This document shows, in pieces, positions 16,401 through 25,902 of a stretch of 64,000 bases of DNA (its first letter is position 1; each line of letters begins with the position of its first letter). A model generated the notes under the pieces. The model did no database searches, was not told the origin of the DNA, and worked only from the letters and a program-made list of their open reading frames with translations. This stretch comes from Hydrogenedens sp964549105. GTDB lineage: Bacteria; Hydrogenedentota; Hydrogenedentia; Hydrogenedentales; Hydrogenedentaceae. Where the stretch lies: NCBI GenBank assembly GCA_964549105.1, contig CAZJTZ010000007.1:52565-116564 (forward strand), read 5' to 3'. Both the position numbers and the translations under genes were made by a program.

Positions 16401-17165
16401 ATGCGAGAACGATTGGATGTAATTTTACAAAAACGAATGAACCTGACCCGAGCCCAGGTTCAATCCCTAATCCGTGAAGGGAAAGTGTTCGATAAAAATG
16501 GAGTTTGCCTTGATAAACCGGGTACCAAACTTCCAGAAAATATAGAACTCAAAGTAATACAGGATAATCGTTTTGTTAGTCGTGGCGGTATAAAACTTGA
16601 ACATGCCTTAAATTATTTTGGGATAGATGTAAAATCTGTGGTGGCTATGGATATAGGTGCATCCACAGGTGGGTTTACGGACTGCCTTCTCCAGCACGGT
16701 GCAAAAAGGGTATATGCCATAGATGTCGGTTATGGACAATTAGCATGGTCTATACGGAACAATCCACAGGTGACAGTAATGGAACGATGTAATATCCGCT
16801 ATTTAGAGCCTGAACAACTTCCCGAAAAACCTAACTTTTTTACTATAGATTGTTCCTTTATCTCATTGAAACTAATTTTGCCCAGGGTTATTACACTTGT
16901 AGAAAAGCCTTCTCATGGGATAATATTAATCAAACCTCAATTTGAGGTGGGACGCAAATATGTAGAGAAAGGAGGAGTCGTAAAAGAGGCTGAGGTTATT
17001 AAAAGGACAGTAGAAGAAGTATTATCCGAAGCAGGAAGACTTGGGTTTATAGCCAAAGGTATCGTTCCTTCACCTATCAAAGGTCCTGCGGGTAATCAAG
17101 AATATCTGGCATACCTTATTTTGACAAATGAAGAGAAATTACAAAGCGAAGAAGAAACATGTTAG
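16401..17165 (+). CDS. tlyA: TlyA family rRNA (cytidine-2'-O)-methyltransferase
   Basis: 254 residues. An N-terminal S4 RNA-binding domain (RERLDVILQKRMNLTRAQVQSLIREGKVF, residues 2-60) is followed by an FtsJ-type Rossmann methyltransferase domain. The latter shows MDIGASTGGFTDCLLQHGAKRVYAIDVGYGQL and the characteristic IKPQFEVGR. TlyA of mycobacteria 2'-O-methylates 16S and 23S rRNA; some members were first named hemolysins. The gene overlaps recN by seven bases, a tlyA-recN pairing I have seen in many bacteria. Normal length. Confidence 0.92.
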   Translation: MRERLDVILQKRMNLTRAQVQSLIREGKVFDKNGVCLDKPGTKLPENIELKVIQDNRFVSRGGIKLEHALNYFGIDVKSVVAMDIGASTGGFTDCLLQHGAKRVYAIDVGYGQLAWSIRNNPQVTVMERCNIRYLEPEQLPEKPNFFTIDCSFISLKLILPRVITLVEKPSHGIILIKPQFEVGRKYVEKGGVVKEAEVIKRTVEEVLSEAGRLGFIAKGIVPSPIKGPAGNQEYLAYLILTNEEKLQSEEETC

Positions 17166-18859
17166 AATCCCTTTATATTAAAGATTTTGCCTTAATTGAC
17201 GAAATTGAAGTCAACTTTTCTTCGGGATTAAATATCCTGTCAGGAGAAACAGGCGCAGGCAAATCTATCGTTGTGGAAGCACTACAAATGGTGTTAGGAG
17301 AGAGGGCTTCTGTAGAAGTTATTCGAACAGGTGCAGAAAAATCACAGGTAGATGCTGTTTTTCATATTCCCAATTTGTCCAGACCTCTTAAAGAAATATT
17401 AGATGAATATGGAATTGAATTGGACGAAGGAAAGTTAATTCTCTCGCGACTTGTTTCTGCCGATGGAAGAAGCAAAGCATGGATATCAGGACGACCTGTG
17501 CCCATTAGTGTATTGTTAAATTTAGGAAATCAACTTGTAGATTTTCATGGACAGCATGAACATCAAACCGTGTTAAAACCTTCTTGCCAATTGGAATTAT
17601 TAGATTCTTATACAGATACTCGTGCCTTATGTGAAAGCGTTAAAGAAAAATTTTATACAATAAAGAAAATAGATGAAGAAATAGCCTCTATTGAGAATGT
17701 GCAACAACGCCAAAATCGGGAATTGGAGCTATTAAGGCACGAGTTAAACGAGATAGAACAGGTATCACCTACTATTGGAGAAGATGAAACACTCCACAAT
17801 CAATTATCGTATGCGATGAACATGGAAAACATACGGAAAAGTGCAAAAGAAGTGTCCGACCTCCTGTCGGGTTCCGATATAAGTGTAATTGCTTTTTTAC
17901 ATCGTATCCAATCCATGGTAGGAGAATTAAAGAAGCATGACAACACTTTTGACCCCTTTTTTATTAGATTGGAAGAAATTCAGCGTGATTTGCAAGAACT
18001 TGCTCGAGAATGTGAACGATGCTCTAATTTAGTAGAGATTAGCGAGGAAGAGATTGAACAGTTGAACCAGCGACTTAATCAGATAAATCGTTTGAAACGG
18101 AAATATGGTAATACGATGGAAGGAATTCTTGAATATGCTCAAAAGGCTCGCGTAACATTAGAAACCGTTCTCCATGGAGAAGAGAGATTAGGAGAATTAA
18201 AGCATCAACGAGAAGAACTATATAAAGAAATAATGCACGAGGCAGAACTATTGTCAGAAAAAAGAAAATCAAAAGGCGCTATTCTTTCCTCAGAGGTTAC
18301 AAAGTCATTAAAAGAGTTAGGGATGAAAGAAGCAACTTTTCGAATAGGTATAGAAAAATGTTCCCTAAACCCCAATGGTATTGATAAAATTGAATTTTTA
18401 TTATCTCCCAATGTAGGAGAACCTGAAAAGCCATTAAAACAAATTGCTTCTGGTGGTGAGATGTCTCGAGTCATGCTTGCCCTGAAAACAACCCTGGCTA
18501 ATGCCGACCAGATACCTACTCTGATTTTTGATGAAATTGATGCAGGTGTTGGAGGGATAGTCGCAAGAAAAGTTGCAAATCAATTGGCAGAACTTGCCAG
18601 ACATCATCAAGTTGTGGTCATTACTCATATCCCTCAAATTGCTGTATTTGGTACTACGCATTTTCTTATACAGAAAGAAGTGATAGATGGACGAACCCTA
18701 ACGCGTGTCCAATCTCTCAAAGGAGAGGAAAGAATAAAAGAAATTGCTCGTATGCTTGACGGTTCTGTCTCTGAGATTAGTTTGAAGCATGCTAACGAAT
18801 TATTAAAGGAAGTAAAACAACAGAAAGGAGCAAAATCCGATGGGTGGACAAAGAATTAA
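17159..18859 (+). CDS. recN: DNA repair protein RecN
   Basis: A 566-residue SMC-like ATPase for double-strand break repair. Walker A is GETGAGKS at 29-36. Two long coiled-coil arms lie at about residues 155-380 (Glu/Lys/Arg-rich heptads). The ABC signature ASGGEMSRVMLALK is near residue 436, Walker B is IFDEIDAGVGG, and the switch His is in VVITHIPQIAVFG. Length is usual. It overlaps tlyA upstream by seven bases and the LOG-like gene downstream by 20 bases, so the four genes from 16401 to 20794 probably form one operon. Confidence 0.95.
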   Translation: MLESLYIKDFALIDEIEVNFSSGLNILSGETGAGKSIVVEALQMVLGERASVEVIRTGAEKSQVDAVFHIPNLSRPLKEILDEYGIELDEGKLILSRLVSADGRSKAWISGRPVPISVLLNLGNQLVDFHGQHEHQTVLKPSCQLELLDSYTDTRALCESVKEKFYTIKKIDEEIASIENVQQRQNRELELLRHELNEIEQVSPTIGEDETLHNQLSYAMNMENIRKSAKEVSDLLSGSDISVIAFLHRIQSMVGELKKHDNTFDPFFIRLEEIQRDLQELARECERCSNLVEISEEEIEQLNQRLNQINRLKRKYGNTMEGILEYAQKARVTLETVLHGEERLGELKHQREELYKEIMHEAELLSEKRKSKGAILSSEVTKSLKELGMKEATFRIGIEKCSLNPNGIDKIEFLLSPNVGEPEKPLKQIASGGEMSRVMLALKTTLANADQIPTLIFDEIDAGVGGIVARKVANQLAELARHHQVVVITHIPQIAVFGTTHFLIQKEVIDGRTLTRVQSLKGEERIKEIARMLDGSVSEISLKHANELLKEVKQQKGAKSDGWTKN

Positions 18860-19418
18860 GGTTGGTGTGATGGGCTCTGCTGGTGGAGAAATTTTACCTG
18901 AAGCAGTCCAGAAGTGCCAGATTTTAGGGGAAACTATTGCGGAACTCGGTTGTGTCATTTTAACAGGGGGTTGTCCCGGTTTACCCCATGAAGCGGTAAA
19001 GGGCTGTAAACAAAAGGGAGGTTTGACTGTAGGAGTATCACCTGCTTTAAGTGAATATGAACATGTTCATGTTTATGGGAGTCCCTTAGACCATATTGAT
19101 ATAATGATATACACAGGTTCAGGGTTGATGGGACGAGAAGTGATTGGCGTTCGTAGTTGCGATATTATTATCATTGTGGGAGGTCGTTCTGGGACTCTAG
19201 GAGAATTTGCAATAGCCTACGACGAAGGCAGAACTATCGGTGTATTGATGGGAACAGGAGGCGTTGCAGACCATATAGACGATATACTTCCTGTCATTGA
19301 GAAAAAAACAGGTTCCAATATTGTTTTTGATAGAGACCCCAAACGGCTTATAGAGCGTTGCGTCGAATGGTTCAAAACACATCCACCTATTATTAGAAAT
19401 CGGGAGTCCGCCTCATGA
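18840..19418 (+). CDS. LOG/TIGR00725-like Rossmann-fold protein
   Basis: 192 residues. It begins with a nucleotide-fold strand (KVGVMGSAGG), then ILTGGCPGLPHEAVKGC, and has GGRSGTLGEF, the counterpart of PGGxGTxxE in LOG-type nucleotide hydrolases. This layout fits the putative LOG/TIGR00725 family. In LOG proper the pocket cleaves ribose from cytokinin nucleotides; here an Arg/Ser replaces part of the loop, so the enzyme activity is not certain. It overlaps recN by 20 bases and the next gene by four. Confidence 0.75.
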   Translation: MGGQRIKVGVMGSAGGEILPEAVQKCQILGETIAELGCVILTGGCPGLPHEAVKGCKQKGGLTVGVSPALSEYEHVHVYGSPLDHIDIMIYTGSGLMGREVIGVRSCDIIIIVGGRSGTLGEFAIAYDEGRTIGVLMGTGGVADHIDDILPVIEKKTGSNIVFDRDPKRLIERCVEWFKTHPPIIRNRESAS

Positions 19419-20794
19419 AAATTACCTCTTATGGTGCAGCAGAAGAAGTCACAGGTAGTAAACACCTGATAGAAATCAATGGAAACAGAATATTATTAGA
19501 TTGTGGTCTATTCCAGGGAAGGCGTATGGAAGCTGACCAGAAAAATAGAGAAAACTCCTTAGATATGCAAAAAATTGACTGCATCGTTTTAAGTCATGCC
19601 CATATTGACCACAGCGGCTTGCTACCTTTGTTCGGCAAAAAAGGGTATAACGGACCAATCTATACTACCCCTGCCACACGAGATTTATGTTCTATTATGT
19701 TAATGGATAGTGCCCATATACAACAGAAAGATGCTGAATGGTTATCAAAAAAACAACTGACCTTTATCCCACCTCTGTATACCTCCGATGATGTCCATGA
19801 AATCATGAAGCGTTTTATTTCCGTTTCTTATGAAATGCGTATGCCCATCGGAAGTGATGTTTTTATAACCTTCCATGACGCCGGACATGTGCTCGGTTCA
19901 GCAATGGTTGAATTGGAATATCGTGAAATGGGCAAATGGAAACGCCTTATTTTTTCAGGTGATATAGGCAGGAAAAAGATGCCCATTCTTGCTGACCCCT
20001 GGAAACCTAAACCCTGCGATGCAGTAATAATGGAATCTACTTACGGTGACCGTGACCATGGGGACATGGTTCAGATGGATAACAAATTAGAACAGATTAT
20101 CAAAGAAGCCGTAGAAAATGGTGGTAAAATAATAGTCCCCAGTTTTGCTCTGGAGCGAACGCAAGAATTCATTTATACTCTCCATAGATTGGAATCTCAA
20201 AATCGAATCCCAGATATACCTGTGTTTGTAGATAGTCCCCTTACTGTGGATATTACAGAGGTGTTTCGTTTACACATGGAAAGTTTCGATGAAGAGTTCA
20301 AGAAACAGTTGCGAGAGAATGGAAATCCGTTCGACTTAAAACGAATACGCTACATCCGTTCCCAAACAGAATCTATGGAGTTAAACCATCTACAAGAACC
20401 TGCCATTATAATCTCTGCGTCAGGTATGTGCGAATATGGTCGTATTTTGCACCACCTCCGCAACAATATTTCAGACCCACGCAACACAATACTTATTATA
20501 GGTTTTCAGGCAGAATATACCCTGGGTAGAAAAATTGTAGAAAAGCAACCACGAGTAAAAATTCTGGGCGTCATGTTAGAATTAAGAGCCCGTGTGCGTA
20601 TCATGAACGAATTTAGTGCCCATGCAGGTAGGTCAGAATTAATCGAATTCGGCTCTAATTATTCAAACACTGATACCCAAGTATTCTTAGTCCACGGTGA
20701 ACCCAAAGCCATGCAAGCCCTTTACGACGGCTTAAAAGAAAAGGATGTAAAGAACCTCTCCATTCTTAAGTTCCGTGAACCAGTTGAAATCTAA
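19415..20794 (+). CDS. MBL-fold beta-CASP ribonuclease-like protein
   Basis: 459 residues. The metallo-beta-lactamase core has the zinc motif HAHIDHSG near residue 59, a further His in HDAGHVLGSAM, and FSGDIGR. The beta-CASP insert follows with PSFALERTQEFIY, VFVDSPLTVDITEVF, SASGMCEYGRILHHL and NEFSAHAGRSEL, ending with QVFLVHGEPKAMQAL. This layout matches bacterial and archaeal CPSF-like RNA nucleases. A role in RNA processing is inferred from the family. Last of the tlyA-recN operon, convergent with dnaE with a gap of 30 bases. Confidence 0.9.
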   Translation: MKITSYGAAEEVTGSKHLIEINGNRILLDCGLFQGRRMEADQKNRENSLDMQKIDCIVLSHAHIDHSGLLPLFGKKGYNGPIYTTPATRDLCSIMLMDSAHIQQKDAEWLSKKQLTFIPPLYTSDDVHEIMKRFISVSYEMRMPIGSDVFITFHDAGHVLGSAMVELEYREMGKWKRLIFSGDIGRKKMPILADPWKPKPCDAVIMESTYGDRDHGDMVQMDNKLEQIIKEAVENGGKIIVPSFALERTQEFIYTLHRLESQNRIPDIPVFVDSPLTVDITEVFRLHMESFDEEFKKQLRENGNPFDLKRIRYIRSQTESMELNHLQEPAIIISASGMCEYGRILHHLRNNISDPRNTILIIGFQAEYTLGRKIVEKQPRVKILGVMLELRARVRIMNEFSAHAGRSELIEFGSNYSNTDTQVFLVHGEPKAMQALYDGLKEKDVKNLSILKFREPVEI

Positions 20795-20824
20795 ATACTA
20801 TTCTTTTTGTCATGTTTCCAGTAA

Positions 20825-23800
20825 TTAGTTCTTGCTTTTGCCATTGGAGAAAAGGGGTAAGCCGGAACCAGGACTGAACCAGACATTTCCAGAACCTACA
20901 AGTTTTTCGATGTCTACAATGACACTTGTAGAGGTTTGCACTTTGAAGTCTGGGTAGGATTGGATTACCACTTCTTTTTGTGCCGCATCATCTCGATAAT
21001 GGAAAAAGACCTCGCACTCGCCTGTATTTTTAAGAAGAACTTCCATAATCTCTTCATAAACTTTCTCCGAAACCATCGAATCAACCCGGATATGAAATGC
21101 TCGTGAAAAATTCATCAATACATCTGGCGTGCCGATTACCTGAGCAATAAATCCGCGTTGGAGATTTCTAAAATTCACTCTGGCTTGAATAAATACAATA
21201 TTTCCAACTGAAACAAGGTCTTTTGACCTTTCATAAGTATCGGAAAAACAGGTTATTTCATATTGGTTTTGGGAATCATCTAATTTGATAAAAGCCATTT
21301 TTCCTTTATTCGTAGTGTGATATTTAATCTCTGTAATTATGCCGCCAAAAATGACATCCTCTCCTTCACTACTTTTTTCAAGTATATAAGGTGGTGTAGT
21401 CCATATTTTTAGTAATTCCTTATATTCTTCTAATGGATGACCAGATAAATATATTCCAATAACATCCTTCTCAAAGGAAAGTTTTTGGAGAAGGGGCCAT
21501 TCTTCCTCGGGTGTAATCTTTTTATCCGTTTGGCTTTTTGGCTCTGGGGTAGGCATTTCTCCAAATAGACTAATTTGACCTGATTCACGCTCTCTGACTG
21601 CACGCTGACCTTCAGACAGAGCGACATCAATTGCATTAAACAGGCTTTGTCTTGTGCTGCCCAGAGAATCCAGTGCCCCTGCTTTGATTAGGTTTTCAAG
21701 CACACGCTTATTAATTTGGCGCGGATTCACTCTGCAACAGAAATCAAATATATCTTTGTATTCACCATTTTCCTTGCGTTCATTGACAATCATCTCGCAT
21801 ACCCCCAAACCCACATTTTTAATAACCCCTAATCCAAATCGGATGGATTTGTTTTCAATTGAAAAACCGACCTCACTCTTATTTATATCCGGTGGCAATA
21901 CAGCAATACCAATTCTCTTGCATTCATTAATATAAAGGGAAATCTTATCAAAATCATTTACTTCGCTTGTAAGCAAGGCAGACATAAACTCTTCTGGATA
22001 ATTCGTTTTCAAGTAAGCCGTTCGGTATGCCATCATTGCATACGCAACGCTATGAGACTTGTTGAATCCGTAGTTCCCAAATTCCTGGATATTTGTATAA
22101 ATCTGTTCTGCCAATCTTGCATCAATACCTTGTTTCTTACAGCCTTCTATGAAGGGTGCTTTCATGCTTTCAATAATCTCATTTTTCTTCTTTGCCATTC
22201 CTGCTCGCAAGGTATCTGCCTGCGGTAATGTGAAGCCTGCACAACGCTGGGCTATTTGCATAACTTGTTCTTGATAGATAGGTATCCCATAAGTTTCTTT
22301 TAGAATGGGTTCTAATGATGGATGCCAATATTGGATTTGTTCAGGATGGAACTTGTTTTCGATAAAAGTGTCTATAAATTTCATTGGGCCCGGACGAAAT
22401 AGTGCTATCAATGCTATAATTTCCTCAAATGATTGAATCTTCATCCGAACTGCTACATTTCTCATGCCAGAACTCTCTAATTGAAATACCCCCAGTGTAT
22501 CTCCCTGCTGAATTATCTTAAATGTATTTTTATCATCTAATGGGATATTGTCTATGTCTAAATCAATATTCCGATGTTCCTTTATCAGGTTCAGTGCATT
22601 TTGGACTACGGTCAAAGTTTTCAATCCGAGCAAATCCATCTTTAATAAACCGATATACTCCGCACACTCCTTTTCTGCCTGAGTAGCAGCAAATTCAGAA
22701 CCTTGCTCCTTGAAAAGAGCAATAGAATTGACAATGGGTTTGTTAGAAATTACAACACCAGCGGCGTGAGTCCCACAATTTCGTATTGTCCCTTCTAATT
22801 TAAGTGCAAGTTCCCATAGCCGTTTTACATTTGTATCTGTCTCAACCAATTGCTTCAATTCAGGTTCTAATGATAACGCTTCGGTAAGTGTCGTTTTGTT
22901 ACCGGGAATCATTTTCGCAATATAATCTACCTCTCCGTAACTCATAGCAAGTGCCCGACCCACATCACGAATCACATTTTTCGCAAGAGAACGGTGGAAG
23001 GTTGCAATCTGTGCAACATTTTCCTGTCCATACTTTGCAATGATATAACGGATTACCTCTGTTCTGCTTGTATCTGCAAAATCAATATCAATATCAGGCA
23101 TACTTACTCGTTCTGGGTTCAAAAATCTCTCGAACAGAAGTTGATACCGAATGGGGTCAATATTTGTAATTCCCAGCAAATAAGCCACAACACTTCCCGC
23201 TGCAGAACCTCTACCCGGACCCACAGGAATACCGTGTGTCCTCGCAAAATTTACCATGTCCCAGACTACAAGGAAATAATCAACAAAATTCAGTTTTTCA
23301 ATAATCCCCAGTTCATATTCAGCCCGTTCCTTATATTTTTCAGGTATATTTTCTCCAAACTTTTTCCTAAAACCTTCGTCCAATAACTTTCTCAAAAAAG
23401 TATGGGCATCGGACTTATCTTCAGGTATATATTTGGGGATAGAGGGTCGGGGTTTGATAATATCTCCTCTACACATTTCAGCCACACGAAGCGTATTCTG
23501 ACATGCTTCTGGGTAGTCTTTAAATATCTCATACATCTCGTCAGGGGTGCGAAAATAAAATTCATTACTACCGAACCGCCACCGATTCTCATCCTTAATT
23601 GTATTTTGAGACTGAATGCAAAGCAGGATTTCATGTGCTTCTGAATCTTCCGGATAGGTGTAATGAGAATCCTGAGTAGCGATAAGGGGAATAGAATATT
23701 TTTTTGAGAATTCTATAATTCTGGGATTAACTTTATCTTCTGCCGGCAACGAGTGGTGCATAATCTCCAAAAATACATGGTCCTTCCCAAAAATATCTAT

Positions 23801-24310
23801 AAGATTATGCAATGTCTCACTTGCCATATCCTCTTTATCATAAGATAAAGCACTTGCAATTTTTCCACTAATACAGGCACTACTTACAATGAGCCCTTCA
23901 TGGTGTTTTGATAAAAGTTCCATATCAATACGCGGCTTGCGATAATAGCCATCCATGTAAGCGGTAGAAACTAAAACACAGAGATTTCTATATCCAATTT
24001 CATTTTCACATAAGAGCAATAAATGGTAATAGTTCCGCTGAAATTCTTGCACTTTTTTGTCCAGCCTACTTTGAGGGGCAACATACAATTCCGCACCAAT
24101 GATGGGTTTTACATGAAAATCGCTCTTTGGATTAATTTTCTCCAATGCGCGGTAAAGGGGAATAGCACTGAACATGTTCCCGTGTTCTGTCAGGGCTAAG
24201 GCAGGCATGTGGTATTTTTGACAAAGTTTTATTAAATCCTCTATTTTTGACATGCCATCTAACAAACTATATTCAGAATGGGTATGTAAATGCACAAATT
24301 CATGGCTCAT
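20825..24310 (-). CDS. dnaE: DNA polymerase III alpha subunit
   Basis: 1161 residues, the replicative polymerase catalytic subunit. An N-terminal PHP domain (FVHLHTHSEYSLLDGMSKIEDLI) is followed by palm residues PDIDIDFADTSR near 404-412 with catalytic Asps. Other landmarks are GPGRGSAAGSVVAYLLGIT, the finger region (GNYGFNKSHSVAYAMMAYRTAYLK), the tandem helix-hairpin-helix region and an OB fold (DVIFGGIITEIKYHTTNKG). The PHP motif keeps the His/Asp pattern (HLHTHSEYS, EHGNMF). The very C-terminal residues are short and basic. Eight bases separate it from the upstream cinA-C gene on the same strand. Confidence 0.97.
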   Translation of the reverse strand: MSHEFVHLHTHSEYSLLDGMSKIEDLIKLCQKYHMPALALTEHGNMFSAIPLYRALEKINPKSDFHVKPIIGAELYVAPQSRLDKKVQEFQRNYYHLLLLCENEIGYRNLCVLVSTAYMDGYYRKPRIDMELLSKHHEGLIVSSACISGKIASALSYDKEDMASETLHNLIDIFGKDHVFLEIMHHSLPAEDKVNPRIIEFSKKYSIPLIATQDSHYTYPEDSEAHEILLCIQSQNTIKDENRWRFGSNEFYFRTPDEMYEIFKDYPEACQNTLRVAEMCRGDIIKPRPSIPKYIPEDKSDAHTFLRKLLDEGFRKKFGENIPEKYKERAEYELGIIEKLNFVDYFLVVWDMVNFARTHGIPVGPGRGSAAGSVVAYLLGITNIDPIRYQLLFERFLNPERVSMPDIDIDFADTSRTEVIRYIIAKYGQENVAQIATFHRSLAKNVIRDVGRALAMSYGEVDYIAKMIPGNKTTLTEALSLEPELKQLVETDTNVKRLWELALKLEGTIRNCGTHAAGVVISNKPIVNSIALFKEQGSEFAATQAEKECAEYIGLLKMDLLGLKTLTVVQNALNLIKEHRNIDLDIDNIPLDDKNTFKIIQQGDTLGVFQLESSGMRNVAVRMKIQSFEEIIALIALFRPGPMKFIDTFIENKFHPEQIQYWHPSLEPILKETYGIPIYQEQVMQIAQRCAGFTLPQADTLRAGMAKKKNEIIESMKAPFIEGCKKQGIDARLAEQIYTNIQEFGNYGFNKSHSVAYAMMAYRTAYLKTNYPEEFMSALLTSEVNDFDKISLYINECKRIGIAVLPPDINKSEVGFSIENKSIRFGLGVIKNVGLGVCEMIVNERKENGEYKDIFDFCCRVNPRQINKRVLENLIKAGALDSLGSTRQSLFNAIDVALSEGQRAVRERESGQISLFGEMPTPEPKSQTDKKITPEEEWPLLQKLSFEKDVIGIYLSGHPLEEYKELLKIWTTPPYILEKSSEGEDVIFGGIITEIKYHTTNKGKMAFIKLDDSQNQYEITCFSDTYERSKDLVSVGNIVFIQARVNFRNLQRGFIAQVIGTPDVLMNFSRAFHIRVDSMVSEKVYEEIMEVLLKNTGECEVFFHYRDDAAQKEVVIQSYPDFKVQTSTSVIVDIEKLVGSGNVWFSPGSGLPLFSNGKSKN

Positions 24311-24317
24311 AAAAACT

Positions 24318-24830
24318 TTACCTTTCGTTTAGTGTATTTATAGTCTCAATTAACAAATTTAATGCGGTATCAGCAGTTTGCTGTTTAATTTCCAAACGGT
24401 CTCCTTTAAAATGGCAATCTTGCACTTTACAAATATCAAAATGCTGACTGGCAACGGCTATATACACCAAACCCACAGGTTTTTGGGGTGTCCCACCTGT
24501 GGGTCCAGCAATACCCGTTACACCAATTCCAAAATCACTGCCCAATTTTTTGCATACTCCTAATGCCATTTCACGAGCAACATCGCTACATACCGCACCT
24601 AATTCAGCCAATGTAGAGTCCGAAACTCCTAATAGCGACCTTTTTACTTCATTACTATAAGCAACAATCCCACCTATGAAAACATTTGACGAACCTGATA
24701 CATTAGTCAATCGATGGGCAATTAGTCCACCTGTGCAGGATTCCGCCGTAGCAAGGTTTAACTGTTTGTCCATAAGTTGATTTATAATTACTTCCTCAGC
24801 ATTCATTGTGTAAAAACACTCCAATTTCAA
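24318..24830 (-). CDS. pncC: CinA C-terminal family nicotinamide-nucleotide amidase
   Basis: 170 residues, a stand-alone CinA C-terminal domain without the N-terminal ADP-ribose pyrophosphatase part. Visible are LATAESCTGGLIAHRLTNVSGSS (active-site Ser/Thr loop), FIGGIVAYSNEVKRSLLGVS, and GIGVTGIAGPTGGTPQKPVGLVYIA. E. coli PncC deamidates NMN to NaMN in pyridine nucleotide recycling. The gene ends eight bases before dnaE starts. A downstream Met (residue 9) is an alternative start. Confidence 0.9.
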   Translation of the reverse strand: MKLECFYTMNAEEVIINQLMDKQLNLATAESCTGGLIAHRLTNVSGSSNVFIGGIVAYSNEVKRSLLGVSDSTLAELGAVCSDVAREMALGVCKKLGSDFGIGVTGIAGPTGGTPQKPVGLVYIAVASQHFDICKVQDCHFKGDRLEIKQQTADTALNLLIETINTLNER

Positions 24831-24916
24831 AATTTGGATTTGAGTTTATTAGAATATAACATCACTTTCACTAAGTTGATATATATTATATACGATAGAA
24901 ATATAGGATTTTCTTA

Positions 24917-25786
24917 ATGAGTTTCCAGAAAGAGTTTGAGAAAATAATTGACGATTTATTAAGTTTTGTTAATCAACAACTTAATTCCCAAAATACAATT
25001 ATAGTTTCTCCTGAAATTGCTAAAAGATGGGAGGAGTTGGATACCCATGCTTATACAAAATATATAAAACAAGTGGATGGCACTATGGACAGCGAACAAG
25101 AAAGTCAACCGATAAATATAAGTAATGAAGAAATAATACAAGAAGATATACAGACCAACGAAAAAGGAGTAAATCCGCCTTTGTTAGAAGTGCAAGACCA
25201 ACTTGACTTAATTAATAAAGAAGTCCAACAATGCACGAAATGTCCTTTATATGCGGGACGAACCCACACTGTTTTCGGAGTAGGTAATCCCCATGCTGAA
25301 TTGGTGTTTGTAGGAGAAGCCCCGGGAGCAGAAGAAGACCGTCAGGGATTACCTTTTGTGGGTAGAGCAGGACAATTACTAACGGATATTATCGTTAAAG
25401 GTATGAGAATGCGTAGGGAAGATGTATATATTTGCAATGTGCTAAAATGTCGTCCTCCTGGCAATAGAGACCCCAATCCAATGGAGGTGTTCAATTGTGA
25501 ACCCTATTTGATTCAACAACTGCAGTTCATTCAGCCTAAAGTCGTATGTGCATTGGGTAGAATTTCTGCACAAACCCTGCTAAAAACAGATGCACCCTTA
25601 AATACTTTAAGAGGAAAATGGCATAATTATCATGGGATTCCGTTGCGGGTTACTTATCACCCTGCCTATCTTTTAAGAAATCCCGCAGACAAAAAAAATA
25701 CATGGATTGATATTAAAGAAATTATGAAACTATTAAAGGGTGAGATAACAGTGGAATTTAATAACGAAAGGAATAGTCTCTTATAA
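24917..25786 (+). CDS. udg: Family 4-type uracil-DNA glycosylase
   Basis: 289 residues. The C-terminal ~200 residues are the Fe-S uracil-DNA glycosylase: CTKCPLYAGRTHTVFGVG holds the first two cluster cysteines. The catalytic loop is GEAPGAEEDRQGLPFVGRAGQLL, followed by CNVLKCRPPGNRDPNPMEVFNCEP (remaining Cys) and the C-terminal VTYHPAYLLRNP loop. It removes uracil arising from cytosine deamination. The first ~85 residues are a variable acidic/Gln-rich extension (DSEQESQPINISNEE) typical of bacterial members that interact with polymerase factors; that role is inferred. It is divergent from pncC. Confidence 0.93.
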   Translation: MSFQKEFEKIIDDLLSFVNQQLNSQNTIIVSPEIAKRWEELDTHAYTKYIKQVDGTMDSEQESQPINISNEEIIQEDIQTNEKGVNPPLLEVQDQLDLINKEVQQCTKCPLYAGRTHTVFGVGNPHAELVFVGEAPGAEEDRQGLPFVGRAGQLLTDIIVKGMRMRREDVYICNVLKCRPPGNRDPNPMEVFNCEPYLIQQLQFIQPKVVCALGRISAQTLLKTDAPLNTLRGKWHNYHGIPLRVTYHPAYLLRNPADKKNTWIDIKEIMKLLKGEITVEFNNERNSLL

Positions 25787-25902
25787 TATAAAGGGTGTAT
25801 GTGGTTTATTATTATGTTATGTGTATCCTATAATAAGTCTGCAAAAATATAAAGATATGTTAAAAAATTGAAAGCAGAATAAGTATCACCAGGAGAATTA
25901 TA

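Noticed and set aside
25787..25902. Possible purine riboswitch upstream of purH
   Set aside because: Isolated strings such as TATCCTATAATAAG are present, but I could not find the paired P1-P3 pattern with conserved loops.
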